DNA of 64,000 nucleotides from the NCBI GenBank assembly GCA_032622095.1, contig CP136064.1, positions 50,598,073-50,662,072 on the forward strand, given 5' to 3'. Shown one piece after another: positions 33,776 through 44,423 of this stretch (positions within the stretch are counted from its first letter, which is position 1; each line of letters starts with the position of its first letter). Origin of the DNA: Siphonodentalium dalli (lineage: Eukaryota; Mollusca; Scaphopoda; Gadilida; Siphonodentaliidae). The notes under the pieces are model-generated. The model made no database searches. It had not been told where the DNA came from and saw nothing but the letters and a program-made list of their open reading frames with translations. Position numbers and translations under genes: made by a program.

Positions 33776-34410
33776 AAACAGATTTCGATATTCTCCGAAA
33801 TGATTTTTTCGCCGACGTACTTGATCGCTTCGACAAACATTTGTCATTGTGCGGACTGTTGAACTTGTGTTTTCTTATGACAAATATAATACGTTCCGAA
33901 AAATATGGTGGACCTATTATTTCCAACATACTAATTTGTAACTATTAGTTACAGACACTTGGTAAATTATCAATGACATTTGTAAGCAAAAGTTACCACC
34001 AAACTGAGTTACAAGCTTTGATAGTACTGTACTGGCGCCAATCGCTAACTTGTAAACACAAAATGTTCACTCCACAATTGCCACTCATATCACAACCCTT
34101 AAAGCGCTGTGAGTCCAGACACCTAGTACAAACGCTATCGCATGCCAAATGGGATGGGATGCTGAAAAATCGCAAGCCAATTTGCGCGCGATTTAGTTTG
34201 CCGTGTCCCGCGTGACTCAGCATCGCATGCGAATATCTTATACTATGTTTCGATTGTAAAATTCAAAGAAATGTAACTCTAACATACCCGTTATTTAGTA
34301 AAAAATCATACCAAAAGAATGACACCACAAAGAGACACGTTTCAAAAACACTATAGGAAAAATCACTTTTAGGGTGGGTGGGCTTGGGGGAGGCGGACGG
34401 CACTGTGTAA
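33776..34410. other. Non-coding
   Basis: Past the ORF1-like region no gene is recognisable. Short open frames at 33973 and 33993 overlap on opposite strands and lack features. Confidence 0.45.
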
Positions 34411-34413
34411 GAC

Positions 34414-34645
34414 CTGCCGCGGGGGCCTGATGGCTCATAAAAACAACTCTATATATAAGCGCCCGCGGCTTTGTGTAAGACCTGTTGGGAAACACAAAGT
34501 TCAAACTGTTATTGAACCGCAGGCGCGTTAAGCAACGTCACCCCTTTTTCAAATTGATATCGAGGCAGTCAGGTCGCGCCAGCGACCGCTGCCGCGGGGG
34601 CCTGATGGCTCATAAAAACAACTCTATATATAAGCGCCCGCGGCT
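34414..34645 (+). repeat. 57-bp perfect direct repeat with TATA-like hairpin
   Basis: Two identical 57-base copies (34414-34470 and 34589-34645) are 118 bases apart. Each starts CTGCCGCGGGGGCCTGATGG and ends AAGCGCCCGCGGCT; the CCGCGGG / CCCGCGG ends can pair around a loop holding CTCTATATATAAG. GTGTAAGACCTG also recurs next to copy 1. The high GC content and TATATAA are unusual here and could be promoter-like. Confidence 0.8.
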
Positions 34646-35050
34646 ACCACTTTATAGCATCAAGGGTAGACTGAGCAAATCGAGACGGGATGCTGGTCCC
34701 GCCAAACTCTCCAGACGGCATCGACATATCAAAACGCATGCGATTCTCGCCTATCGTATCCGTATTTGGACGAGATTGTAAGACCATAGCCTGGTCCAGA
34801 CCCCCTTCTATGGCATTCGCCATCTGGTGCACATGCAATATCATTCATATTAAGATGTTTTGTGTAATATTCCATCTAGTGCTACCCAAGGCTCCAAAAT
34901 GGGCCTACCTAGGTTAGCTTTTTACGATGTGCGGGCTAAACATTTTTAAAGTGACGCTGTCTGAGTCAGGGATGAAAAAGGGGAGAGGCGCCAAATTCGA
35001 TGAAATGTTTTGTGGCCGATTTCTACCGAACTTATATATAGTGGTGTGGT
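34646..35050. other. Non-coding; start of degenerate repeat
   Basis: From about 34927 a degenerate repeat begins (GAGTCAGGGATGA, TTTCTACCGAACTTATATAT) that continues past the MITE to about 36190. Confidence 0.5.
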
Positions 35051-35054
35051 TTAA

Positions 35055-35540
35055 AGGCACGTGCGGCCTTAATTGTCGAAAATATTCATATTTGTTCCAA
35101 ACACCGTAAACAGAAAAACATTAAAACGCATACAGTTCCGTTCATATATACCATGACCATCGCGTAAACAGCATAAAGATTTACTATATTTTACATAAGC
35201 AAGAGCCTGATTGTGTTACAGAAGACAGCACAATGCTGCTGGCTAATCACACACAAATGGCATAAACGCTCTTTATTCGTTCCATATCAGGAATTCACCA
35301 ACAAAGAACGCTCTTTATGTTTACCATCATAATATAAACAAACACCAGAAAAGTAACTTTTTATGCTGTTGTTTACATAACAATGGTCAAACATATGACC
35401 ATAACATACTGTTTATGCGATATTTCTTATTTGTATACGGACAAAGTCTATCTACATTTTGATGTTCTTTCTGTTTGTGGCGGTTTTTGACGGGTGGATA
35501 TATTTTCACAGGATACCCACCGCCAAGGCCGCACGTGCCT
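35055..35540 (+). mobile_element. TTAA-flanked MITE (AGGCACGTG family), copy 2
   Basis: TTAA at 35051-35054 and 35541-35544; ends AGGCACGTGCGGCCTT and AAGGCCGCACGTGCCT. The outer sequences TGGTGTGGTTTAA and TTAAAGACAGTGGCGC parallel an uninterrupted paralogue TGGTGTGGTTTAAAG at about 36130. The interior carries AACGCTCTTTATT twice and GCATAAACAG motifs like the other copies. No transposase. Confidence 0.87.
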
Positions 35541-35544
35541 TTAA

Positions 35545-36190
35545 AGACAGTGGCGCAGTCCATGTCAGGGATGAGTGCTAAAAATACACACCCTTTTTGC
35601 AGTCCATTTCCACCAAACATATAGTAGTCATCTCCGCGAAATAGTGAATCTACTGGTGTGATCGCTCAATCATGGATGGGATAGGGGGTAGGACGCAAAC
35701 AAAATAAAAAATGATAAGCAACCTTTTTGTCGTCAATTTAAAAAAATAAATATATATTGTCATCATGGATCAAATGGTGGAGGCGGTTTGTCACCGATTT
35801 CCACCAAACTTATATATAATCATCTCCATTGTAAAGGTAATCTGGGGTATGATTCAAAGTTGCCAAAGTGGCACCACCAGAGTCAGTGATGAGGATGGCG
35901 CAACAAAATACATAAAACATTTTATCGCGAATTTCCTCCAATATATATTTATCTAAGTGATATAAGAAACCGAATAGTGTAGTTAAAAGTTTCCAAAGAG
36001 CCATTAATTTTGTCAGGAATGTGGATCAGAGGAGAGTGCCACGGAAATGAATTAAACATTATTTTCGCCGCTTTTAATACAGTTTTACATATACATCTAT
36101 AGGCGTATCTATGATACAATAAATCAAATGGTGTGGTTTAAAGTTCCCAAAATGGTGCTGCCCATGTAAGGTATGGAGGTCGTTTAAGGG
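35545..36190 (+). repeat. Degenerate tandem repeat, interrupted upstream by MITE copy 2
   Basis: Motifs (G)TCAGGGATGAG, TTTCCACCAAACTTATATATA and TCATCTCC recur at irregular 130-320 base spacing (about 35565, 35807, 35880, 36013, 36150) and also before the MITE at 34966 and 35020. Copies are old and diverged. Confidence 0.55.
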
Positions 36191-36946
36191 TCACACACTT
36201 CCGACTCCATCATGCGACGTATTTCTACAATGGTATATACATGTAGTTTCCGAAGTGAGTCGTCCGATTCAGGAGGGGGAGGCACATAAAAAGCTATCGT
36301 TATGGGCTAATCTTATTAATTAGCTAATTGATAAAGAATGCACAAATTCTTATATATATTACTTAACCATGCAAAAGAAAACATATCTAAAATTGTGGTT
36401 ACTTTTTTTTACCCGAGCTATGTCGAACAACAATGCTAGTATATATAGGCATGAATTGAAACTGTTGTAATCGATAAATAACATGAATTAACCTATATGA
36501 TAGGACACCATGGTGACGTTAGGCAATTGTTTCCACCATTTCAAGCTGTGGTCCTCGAATTTAATAGAAAGAAAATAACTTGGTACGAATCATTCGAAGT
36601 TGACAATCACAGAGCGGATCCCAAGGTCACATTTGGAACAGAGCGATTCATTTCCGTTAATTGATGGGTGTACGCGGTGGTTCTGATGGCGAACCGCTAA
36701 GTGATTCTGACATTGTGACGTATCGGTCTGTAATTGAAGTATTGTAGCTATTAACAAAGGTACTTCAGGCTACAACGGGATTATCTGCGGTATATTTGAG
36801 ACATAATTTATATTGTTCGTAATTGAAGTTTTGTGCCCATCAATATATACAAACCGTGGGTTATTTGGTGTTATTCTTACTCGGGCGGTATGATAACCAG
36901 CACGACATACATCTATATATATGAATGTGACTGTTGCCAATTATCC
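36191..36946. other. Non-coding
   Basis: AT-rich, no gene or clear repeat. Confidence 0.45.
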
Positions 36947-36950
36947 TTAA

Positions 36951-37332
36951 CCCTTTACCCAACAGAACGGCCCTGTGCCAATGCATTCTCTTATATATGC
37001 GAGTCGACCATAGGTCGCCTCGCATATATAAGAGAATGCATTGGCTTAACACATTAAAAATTATAAAATTGTTAAAAAATGGAAGAAAAAATGGTAAAAA
37101 AAGAATTTTTTTAGGCCAATGCATTCTCTTATATATGCGAGGCGACCTATGGTCGACTCGCATATATAAGAGAATGCATTGGCACAGGGCATAACTGTAA
37201 CTATCACAATGTGTTCAAGGAGCCGGTTCCAATGATATCCATATTTGTATGGTTCTATTGAGACAGACCGAAAATATTTTAGGCTGTTGAAGCTTTATTT
37301 GGCCGGTTTTGGCCGGTTTGTTGGGTAAAGGG
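36951..37332 (+). mobile_element. Paired-hairpin MITE, piggyBac-like ends, copy F
   Basis: TTAA at 36947-36950 and 37333-37336; ends CCCTTTACCCAACAGAAC and TTGTTGGGTAAAGGG. The hairpins occupy about 36977-37044 and 37114-37184. Very close to copy B throughout, including the GGAGCCGGTTCC segment and GGCCGGTTTTGGCCG near the right end. Confidence 0.88.
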
Positions 37333-37544
37333 TTAATCGTACGTTGACACGCTGGCAATTTTACCGGCAATTCGTCACAAAGGGCTGTAGTGTGCGAACG
37401 ACAACCTAATTATAAAATCCACATACCTCACTGTTTTCTACATCGGTCATGCGCAGTGAGATTTATGTAATTCTATAAGTTACATAGTGAGATTTATGTA
37501 ATTCTATAAGTTATATATGATAACTTTAGTTTTAGTATCTGATA

Positions 37545-37735
37545 GTCTTCAAATTTGGTATATGGATTACTCATATGAAAATACAGGTCAAGTTCGAATA
37601 TGAGACCCGTCCGCCTATTTTAACCCGAGTTGTGGTCCTTGTTGACTTATAATTTGACGATTATTTTGGTTTCCGGGTTATAGTTTAGTTGTAGTTATCT
37701 GTTTGTTTTAAAATTGGCATATGGATTACTCGTTA
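37545..37735 (-). repeat. Inverted copy of the 62.9-63.5 kb repeat
   Basis: The reverse complement carries GTCAACAAGGAC, ACTATAA.., TTTCATATGAGTAATCCAT and CCGGAAACCAAAATAATCGTC in the same order as 63010-63130. Confidence 0.65.
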
Positions 37736-38185
37736 CGACCCTTTTTTGAAATTACCAAGGGCTTATTTTGCCACGCCGTTGCGATGCTATTGTTGTATAC
37801 TCCTACTACCCAGTCAGTCGGTATAATGACCTCTATCGAAACGTCAGGTATATATTGACTTGAGGATGTCAAGCGTGTACTATATGTGCTCAATTAGAAT
37901 GCCATCTGCACCTGGGCTCTTATTGTTGGAAAGTTTAGAGCACGCACTTCGATTTTCATATTCAGTCTCACCCCCCTCAATTTTGGTTAAATATGTCAAC
38001 AGTTGGAAATAACGTTCTGACCAAAAGCACATTTATCATTACATTTTAGATTAGCTTGGGAGTCTTGTGCACTAGAATGTTCGAGAGGTTGGACTATCTG
38101 CGGTATGAAATTAGCAGTGTCACAGGGACGATCTTCCACATACGGTTAGATTAATGCAGAATTATCTGGAATACGTCGCTACAAG

Positions 38186-38275
38186 CGGCACCCAAGGTTC
38201 AGCGCATCGCTTAGTGTGTGGCTTCAAGAGGCACCCGACAAGGTTCAGCGCATCGCTTAGTGTGTGGCTTCAAGA
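38186..38275 (+). repeat. 48-bp tandem duplication
   Basis: GGCACCC(GAC)AAGGTTCAGCGC and CATCGCTTAGTGTGTGGCTT, then CAAGAG, occur twice in a row. Confidence 0.8.
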
Positions 38276-38689
38276 GTTTCTCCCGTTTTAATACACCACA
38301 TTTTTTGTTTTTATAAACTTGGCACTGTGGCCCCTCCTTGGGAAATGTTCTTTAGCATCCGTCTGTCGCAAATAGTCAATTTTCATCTCGCATATTTGTT
38401 TTATCCTAATTCCCATAGACTGTATATAACCGACCGTTTCGTGTGTGAACTGGCAGATAGATTGACTGAAGTCGTTCAATTGTAAAGTAGTTTGCGCTAT
38501 TTAGACACGAGAAATTATATTTATATGCATGTATAGATGCTAATTTAAAATTATTAAAATGTTATCAGATCTAGGCGCTGCAACAATTTGCGAACCAGTT
38601 GTACACGAGTAAACACATGCTGTGTGAATTAGAAGATATATGACATACATGGGGGTCCAACAATGTAAATAATTGTATATACCACCATA

Positions 38690-38752
38690 ACCACAAATAT
38701 ATCATCTTCATCACCATCATCATAATCTTCATCATCATCATTATCATGAAAC
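38690..38752 (+). repeat. ATC/TCA-rich microsatellite
   Basis: Interrupted run of ATC, TTC and ACC trinucleotides. Confidence 0.7.
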
Positions 38753-39016
38753 TAATACTATTTGTTTGTTAACTTACTAATGGGCTTATGTTAGATATTG
38801 ATTTATGGCTAAGGCATAATAAAACATTGAAACAGGATGACCTGATTTAGCATTCAGGTAAAGCTGCTTATCGGTCGGCTTGGTATAGAGGTCAGTTAAT
38901 GTGTCTCATTTCAATAAAATGGAAAAATTTCCGAATACTTTCCAGTTAAACCTTCAGACTGAAGGGACCATCAGGTTCACACATTGTTCTCCAACGACCA
39001 CCGCGCCGTATACCTT

Positions 39017-39054
<38 letters not shown>

Positions 39055-39860
39055 TACATTCATTTCTTAAATGGTGCCAGACGGGGCTCTAAGAAGCGTG
39101 CAAAGTAAGGCATGTCATAGCCCCGTATCACGTCGATAGTATTATAATCATTATCCTGGTCCCTACAAATTAAGATGAAATAAGACCTTCGAGACCGAGT
39201 CTACAAAAGAAAGATTGATCCCGAAGGGACACGCAAACTCGTAATGGGTTACAACTCAGTATTAACTTAACCGGATAGAGATAAATCTACGATTCAGCTC
39301 CGTTCGTTTGACAATAAATTATACGTTGTTACATGTAAAACGCATTGACACAATGATAATCAATCCCAATCTCTACCAGAGCGCACCAGTCATACTTACT
39401 TTCTGACTCTGTTACCGACTGGGTACTAGTCTGTAGTTTTATATATTTAACGCTGGTTTTTCCAGCCAAAATGGCGTAACTGATCGCCCCAAAATCCAAT
39501 TTCCTATGGGCTTTCAGAACAATTCCCGCGTTTAGAACTTATTAGCAGAATAGAGAATTAGCGCGGTAGTTTTGTTGACGATATTTCTCACGCAACTCAG
39601 CAAAATGACAGCAAATTAGAATTCTTGTGTTTGACTTAACTGATGTTTGCCATGCATGTTGTCGTCCGTGTGCATTTAGACATTTGTGTTGATAACTTAA
39701 TCGGAGAACCAAATCACCATTTCGATATATAGTTCACTGAATTTAGTGGGACTTTTCAAACTTAAGGTACGAAATTACACAATTGTTTTTCGTTATTTTG
39801 TGTGCTTGATAAAGGGTAACGTGAAGCTCTGTTCGCTTAGTATAGTGTATATATTATTAT
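38753..39860. other. Non-coding
   Basis: No gene seen apart from the (CA)n tract. Confidence 0.45.
39021..39053 (+). repeat. (CA)n microsatellite
   Basis: Uninterrupted CA repeat of about 16 units. Confidence 0.9.
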
Positions 39861-39867
39861 TAATTAG

Positions 39868-40005
39868 CTACGCGTTATCGGCCGTAATAAGTAAAACGCT
39901 GCCCACGTCATAAGTAACAAAAAGTCGGCCAATAAGTTGAAAACGCAGCCAATAAGTAACAAAAAGTCGGCCAATAAGTAAAAAACGCGGCCAATAAGTC
40001 AAGGT
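39868..40005 (+). repeat. Short tandem repeat of CGGCCAATAAGT units
   Basis: CGGCCAATAAGTAA, AACGCAGCCAATAAGT and AAAAAGTCGGCCAATAAG alternate about five times at roughly 20-base steps. The word CGGCCAATA also occurs in the arms of the hairpin at 40590-40726. Confidence 0.7.
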
Positions 40006-40085
40006 AACGTAAATTACGTCATACGCGATTGCGACGTTAACAGGTGAAACTCTCGGGTAATTGGCAATCCGTACTAGCTTTTATC

Positions 40086-40271
40086 ATGGCAAACCTCGTA
40101 TTTAGCTCGGCAAAAAATGTTCGTTCTACGGAAGGTATCTTACAGTTGCTGGCGGAAGATAGTTTGATATTAGAACAATTATCGACTCAGGAAATGAATA
40201 GACTGGAAACAGTGGATATTTCAAGTGAATCGCCACGGAGATACGAAGAACTTGACACATCCAATTCCTAA
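40086..40271 (+). CDS. Small unrecognised ORF (weak)
   Basis: It opens with an ATG at 40086 (MANLVFSSAKNVRSTEG) and runs 61 codons to TAA. The composition is protein-like, with a Leu/Glu helix-prone middle (ILQLLAEDSLILEQLS). A further open stretch in the same frame follows at 40305-40502 after four closely spaced stops. The pair is bracketed by a short tandem repeat and a long hairpin. It could be part of a mobile element, a host gene fragment, or chance. Confidence 0.3.
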   Translation: MANLVFSSAKNVRSTEGILQLLAEDSLILEQLSTQEMNRLETVDISSESPRRYEELDTSNS

Positions 40272-40304
40272 CAGATGCATGACCGTCAGTAATGAAGATT
40301 GTGA

Positions 40305-40502
40305 CAACTTTTTAAAGGATCATACAAGGCGAAGGGAGATGTGAAACTATTCCAAGATTGGGCAAGAGAACACGGAGGAACAATACATATAAATATAACG
40401 CCAAGTAGAAAGAGACAATATTGTGAAGTCGCTACCACAAGTTCCCTGGGCACAGAGTTCCCAAAGTTCACAAGAATAAAATTTGCTGCAAATTTTGAAT
40501 AA
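40305..40502 (+). pseudogene. Same-frame open stretch ending before AATAAA (weak)
   Basis: Starting after TGA at 40302 the frame is open for 65 codons with no Met near its start. It includes KAKGDVKLFQDWAREHGG and TPSRKRQYCEV and ends TRIKFAANFE then TAA. AATAAA follows at 40513-40518. It is in the same frame as 40086-40271. It may be the 3' exon of a small gene or the rest of a decayed ORF. Family unknown. Confidence 0.3.
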
Positions 40503-40589
40503 TTGTTACTTTAATAAACACGATACATTTATGTTAATATTGTCTTCCTGTGGAACAACACAATACTCCATCGCTAATTAATAAAATAC

Positions 40590-40726
40590 TTATTAATTGG
40601 TTGTTTCCATATTGGCCGAGTTATGAGGCCTCGGTCTGTCGTATTGGCCTGAGGCCTGCGGCCTCAGGCCAATACGACAGACCTCGGCCTCATAACTCGG
40701 CCAATATGGAAACAACCAATTAATAA
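40590..40726. repeat. 137-bp near-perfect hairpin
   Basis: Arms of about 68 bases pair except for two adjacent bases (CTCGG against CGAGG). The outer ends read TTATTAATTGGTTG and CAACCAATTAATAA, and the centre is GGCCTGCGGCC. Hairpins this intact are young or kept. It would fold into a very stable RNA if transcribed. Confidence 0.92.
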
Positions 40727-40990
40727 CATATAATATCGCGGACGTCCACCAGATGTGGGTAAAATTTCGCCGGTAGCAGCGGTCTTATAAAGTCATCAAG
40801 GGAGATATACCCTGCATGGAGTTTGAATAACTCCATTTCATTCTTCTCTGAGATCGTCACATTTTGCGGTCTGCATTGTCATGTGTCAGCCGGTTAAGAC
40901 TTTTATACACAACATTACCCATGTAGCCCCATGCGTCGACAACTTTCTAGATGGAATTGATATGACGTATATATAGAATAAGGGTACTTT
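40727..40990. other. Non-coding
   Basis: No feature seen. Confidence 0.4.
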
Positions 40991-41380
40991 GACACACTCG
41001 AGAATTTGCCTGGTATCTTGTTGCAGGCAATTTATTTATAGAAGGCTGTACTGTGTCTGGAAACGAACGCAAATTCTTACCCAAAAAATGCACCCACTGC
41101 TAACTATTGGAGATCTAAAATCCTTAGTTCCACCCGTAGCGATGCTAACGAAATTTGCCTGTAAATATGGCATGCACAGATCTCGCAAGAATCCACCAAA
41201 CAGGCATTTAATTTTGAAGGCGAATACCAGTAGCACAGTCACGTGCGCCACTACAACAATTTTACTTCTCATACCGTTAGCTAATTGGTAAAAATGCACT
41301 GTATATATGTTGTGCATATATATTCTGACACTATATGTGTTTCTATGACAAAATGCCTGCAAACAATACGGTGCGAACTT
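40991..41380 (-). mobile_element. Short inverted-repeat element, copy 2
   Basis: The minus strand matches 9526-9864 over GTGCTACTGG.ATT(T/C)GCCTTCA, ACAGGCAAATT and GCTAC.GGTGGAACTA. Its termini are GAATTTGCCTGGTATC and TACGGTGCGAACTT. The plus and minus open frames of ~100 residues here are therefore not genes. The 34-bp minisatellite starts exactly at its right end. Confidence 0.62.
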
Positions 41381-42944
41381 ATCAGTGTATGATATCAGTG
41401 TTTATTAGTTATCAGTGTATGGTATCAGTGTTTATTATATAGTTATCAGTGTATGATATAAATGTATATTAGTTAGTTATCAGTGTATGATATCAGTGTT
41501 TATTAGTAGTTATCAGTGTATGGTATCAATGTTTATTAGTTATCAGTGTATGGTATCAGTGTTTAATAGTTAGTTATCAGTGTATGATATCAGTGTTTAT
41601 TAGTTAGTTATCAGTGTATGATATCAGTGTTTATTATATAGTTATCAGTGTATGATATAAATGTATATTAGTTAGTTATCAGTGTATGATATCAGTGTGT
41701 ATTAGTTATCAGTGTATGGTATCAGTGTTTATTAGTTATCAGTGTATGGTATCAGTGTTTAATAGTTAGTTATCAGTGTATGATATCAGTGTTTATTAGT
41801 TAGTTATCAGTGTATGATATCAGTGTTTATTATATAGTTATCAGTGTATGATATAAATGTATATTAGTTAGTTATCAGTGTATGATATCAGTGTGTATTA
41901 GTTATCAGTGTATGGTATCAGTGTTTATTAGTTATCAGTGTATGGTATCAGTGTTTAATAGTTAGTTATCAGTGTATGATATCAGTGTTTATTAGTTAGT
42001 TATCAGTGTATGATATCAGTGTTTATTATATAGTTATCAGTGTATGATATCAGTGTTTATTAGATAGTTATCAGTGTATGGTATCAGTGTTTATTAGTTA
42101 TCAGTGTATGGTATCAGTGTTTATTATATAGTTATCAGTGTATGATATCAGTGTTTATTAGTTAGTTATCAGTGTATGATATCAGTGTTTATTAGATAGT
42201 TATCAGTGTATGGTATCAGTGTTTATTAGTTATCAGTGTATGGTATCAGTGTTTATTATATAGTTATCAGTGTATGATATAAATGTATATTAGTTAGTTA
42301 GTTATCAGTGTATTATATCAGTGTTTATTAGCTAGTTATCAGTGATTGATATAAGTGTTTATTAGTTATCAGTGTATGATATCAATGTTTATTAGTTAGT
42401 TATCAGTGTATGATATCAGTGTTTATTAGTTAGTTATCAGTGTATGATATCAGTGGTTATTATATAGTTATCAGTGTATGATATCATTGTTTATTATTTA
42501 GTCATTAGTGTATGATATCAGTGTGTGTATTAGTTAGTTATGAGTGTCTTATGTCAGTGTTTATTAGTTAGTTACCAGTGTGTGAGATCAGTGTTTATTA
42601 GTTAGTTATGTGTGTCTTATATCAGTGTTTATTAGTTAGTTATCAGTATGATATCAGTGTTTATTAGTTAGTTATCTGTGTATGATATCAGTGTTTATTA
42701 GTTAGTTATCAGTGTATGATATTAGTATTTATTAGTTAGTTATCAGTGTATGATATCACTGTTTATTAGTTAGTCATTAGTGTGTGATACCAGTGTGTAT
42801 TAGTTAGTTATGAGTGTCTTATATCAGTGTTTATTAGATAGTTACCAGTGTATGATATCAGTGTTTATTAGTTAGTTATCAGTGTAAGATATCACTGTTT
42901 ATTAGTTAGTTATCAGTGAATGATATCACTGTTCATTAGTTAGC
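41380..42944 (+). repeat. ~34-bp minisatellite with higher-order structure
   Basis: Unit TATCAGTGTATGATATCAGT + GTTTATTAGTTAGT (34 bases; 30-base variants lack one GTTA) repeats about 47 times. A variant with ATATAAATGTATATT recurs at 41460, 41659, 41855 and 42281; the first three are 199 and 196 apart, showing a ~197-base higher-order block. The last ~450 bases are more diverged. Non-coding. Confidence 0.92.
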
Positions 42945-43624
42945 TGATTTGAACCGAATGTTACCCCGGTCGGCCTGATCTATGCCATTTGCGTCAATTC
43001 TTCGAAGTGGTAAGTACTTTGGCTTCCTCGGCCTGTCATAATTAAAACTGGTTAAAATGTTAACGTAAATATTACGCGTTTGTTTCACAACACCAAACTT
43101 GATATTTTATGACTGAGTCACTACACCGGCCCAGTTGGAGAATTCATAACTAATATATACCTATAAGTCAACGATATCGAAAAGTTTTAATAAAGCTTTT
43201 CATCCTGGTATATGCGGACGATACGGTTCTACTGGTATATGAAATTTCGTACCCGTAACCACCACTTGCCAATCGAATCTGGTGCATGGATTAACTCAGA
43301 TTATTCCTGTAGATTATTTATTATATGTGGTACAAATATAGGGAACTAATTCCACGTAATATTACAATGTCCGTTTTAAAAAGACCTGTGAGTCAAATAG
43401 ATAAACAAATACTATTATTGTAGACCAAATACAATCAAATTAAGCGAACTTTTAACTATATATATGGCGGAACACCCTGAACAGTCTTTCTTTATACATT
43501 AGACGGTCCTGATTTTATTCAAAAACTCCTGAGGCATAGTATATACGTAATCATATATGTTAAAATCCATCATTTGCACAACCATGGGCTGTTCTCAATC
43601 AACTGTTTTATTACAATATGTGTA
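42945..43624. other. Non-coding
   Basis: No gene or repeat recognised. Confidence 0.45.
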
Positions 43625-43635
43625 ATTTTCACCGC

Positions 43636-44423
43636 TCACCACTTTGTATTTTTGCACAGAAATGAAATGCACTGTTCATTGGCTGCGGACACACGTACCA
43701 CAGTAGCGATGGCATAGTAGGTGTTACAATTTATTATGGTGGAGTTTGGTGATAATTGGTCGTCATAATTCTGTGCCATAGCTAACCATGTTGCCCGCCG
43801 AGTTTCCGCACAATGAGTCGACTGGATCAATTAACCCATTGCGTTTCACCAAAGTTGTTCTCTACTCATTACGTTTTGTTACACTATATTGTCTATGATA
43901 TATATAATTGCACGATCGATCTCCATAATTGTGTTTGACCGTGGCAATCCCTCATTCACTCACATATCATGCAGTACGTCTTATTGATATGATCTCAATG
44001 CATGTTTATCTACTTATATTAATTTCATGAGTATTAAGACAGTTCCCCAATTGCATTTTTTATTTTGCGACGTTTAGTTCTACGCATAATTCCGCAAATA
44101 GTATCATGTGGGCCGATGAAGCTGTGTCGGAAATGTTGGAGGAAATGCAGCTGAGAGAAAGTATTTGTAATAAACAAAGCGAACTATATATACAAGGACC
44201 AAAACAAGAAAATGATAGGGAACTTGGAAGACTCATTGTGCTAATATGCAGCGGGCGACATGGCTGGCTATGGCATATTAATTATGACGAACAATTGTCA
44301 CCAAACTCCACCATAATAAATTGTCACACCTACTATGATATGTGGTACGTGTGTCCGCAGCCATTAAATTCCACCACGCTCTATTGTGTCATACTTGAGG
44401 ATTTGAGTGAAACAAATAAATGA
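43636..44423. repeat. Inverted repeat pair (~170 bp arms), possible decayed DNA element
   Basis: The segment 43640-43820 and its inverse at 44245-44410 share CTGCGGACACACGTACCACA, AATTTATTATGGTGGAGTTTGGTG-type sequence and GCCATAGC..CCATGT. The arms are ~430 bases apart. The 105-residue frame at 44106-44423 and the minus 64-residue frame share SPNSTIIN because of this repeat, not because of gene conservation. The N-terminal part of the plus frame (WADEAVSEMLEEMQLRE) is outside the arm. Confidence 0.6.

Larger units (their letters stand above)
37337..38689. other. Non-coding with small repeats
   Basis: It holds a 31-bp tandem duplication at about 37456-37515 (AGTGAGATTTATGTAATTCT), a copy of the 63-kb degenerate repeat at 37545-37735, and a 48-bp tandem duplication at 38186-38275 (AAGGTTCAGCGCATCGCTTA). 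No gene seen. Confidence 0.55.

Noticed and set aside
36861-37194. 86-100 residue frames containing CILLYMRGDLWSTRIYKRMHW
   Set aside because: The same peptide appears in every paired-hairpin MITE on both strands because the DNA is palindromic; it is not a protein family.
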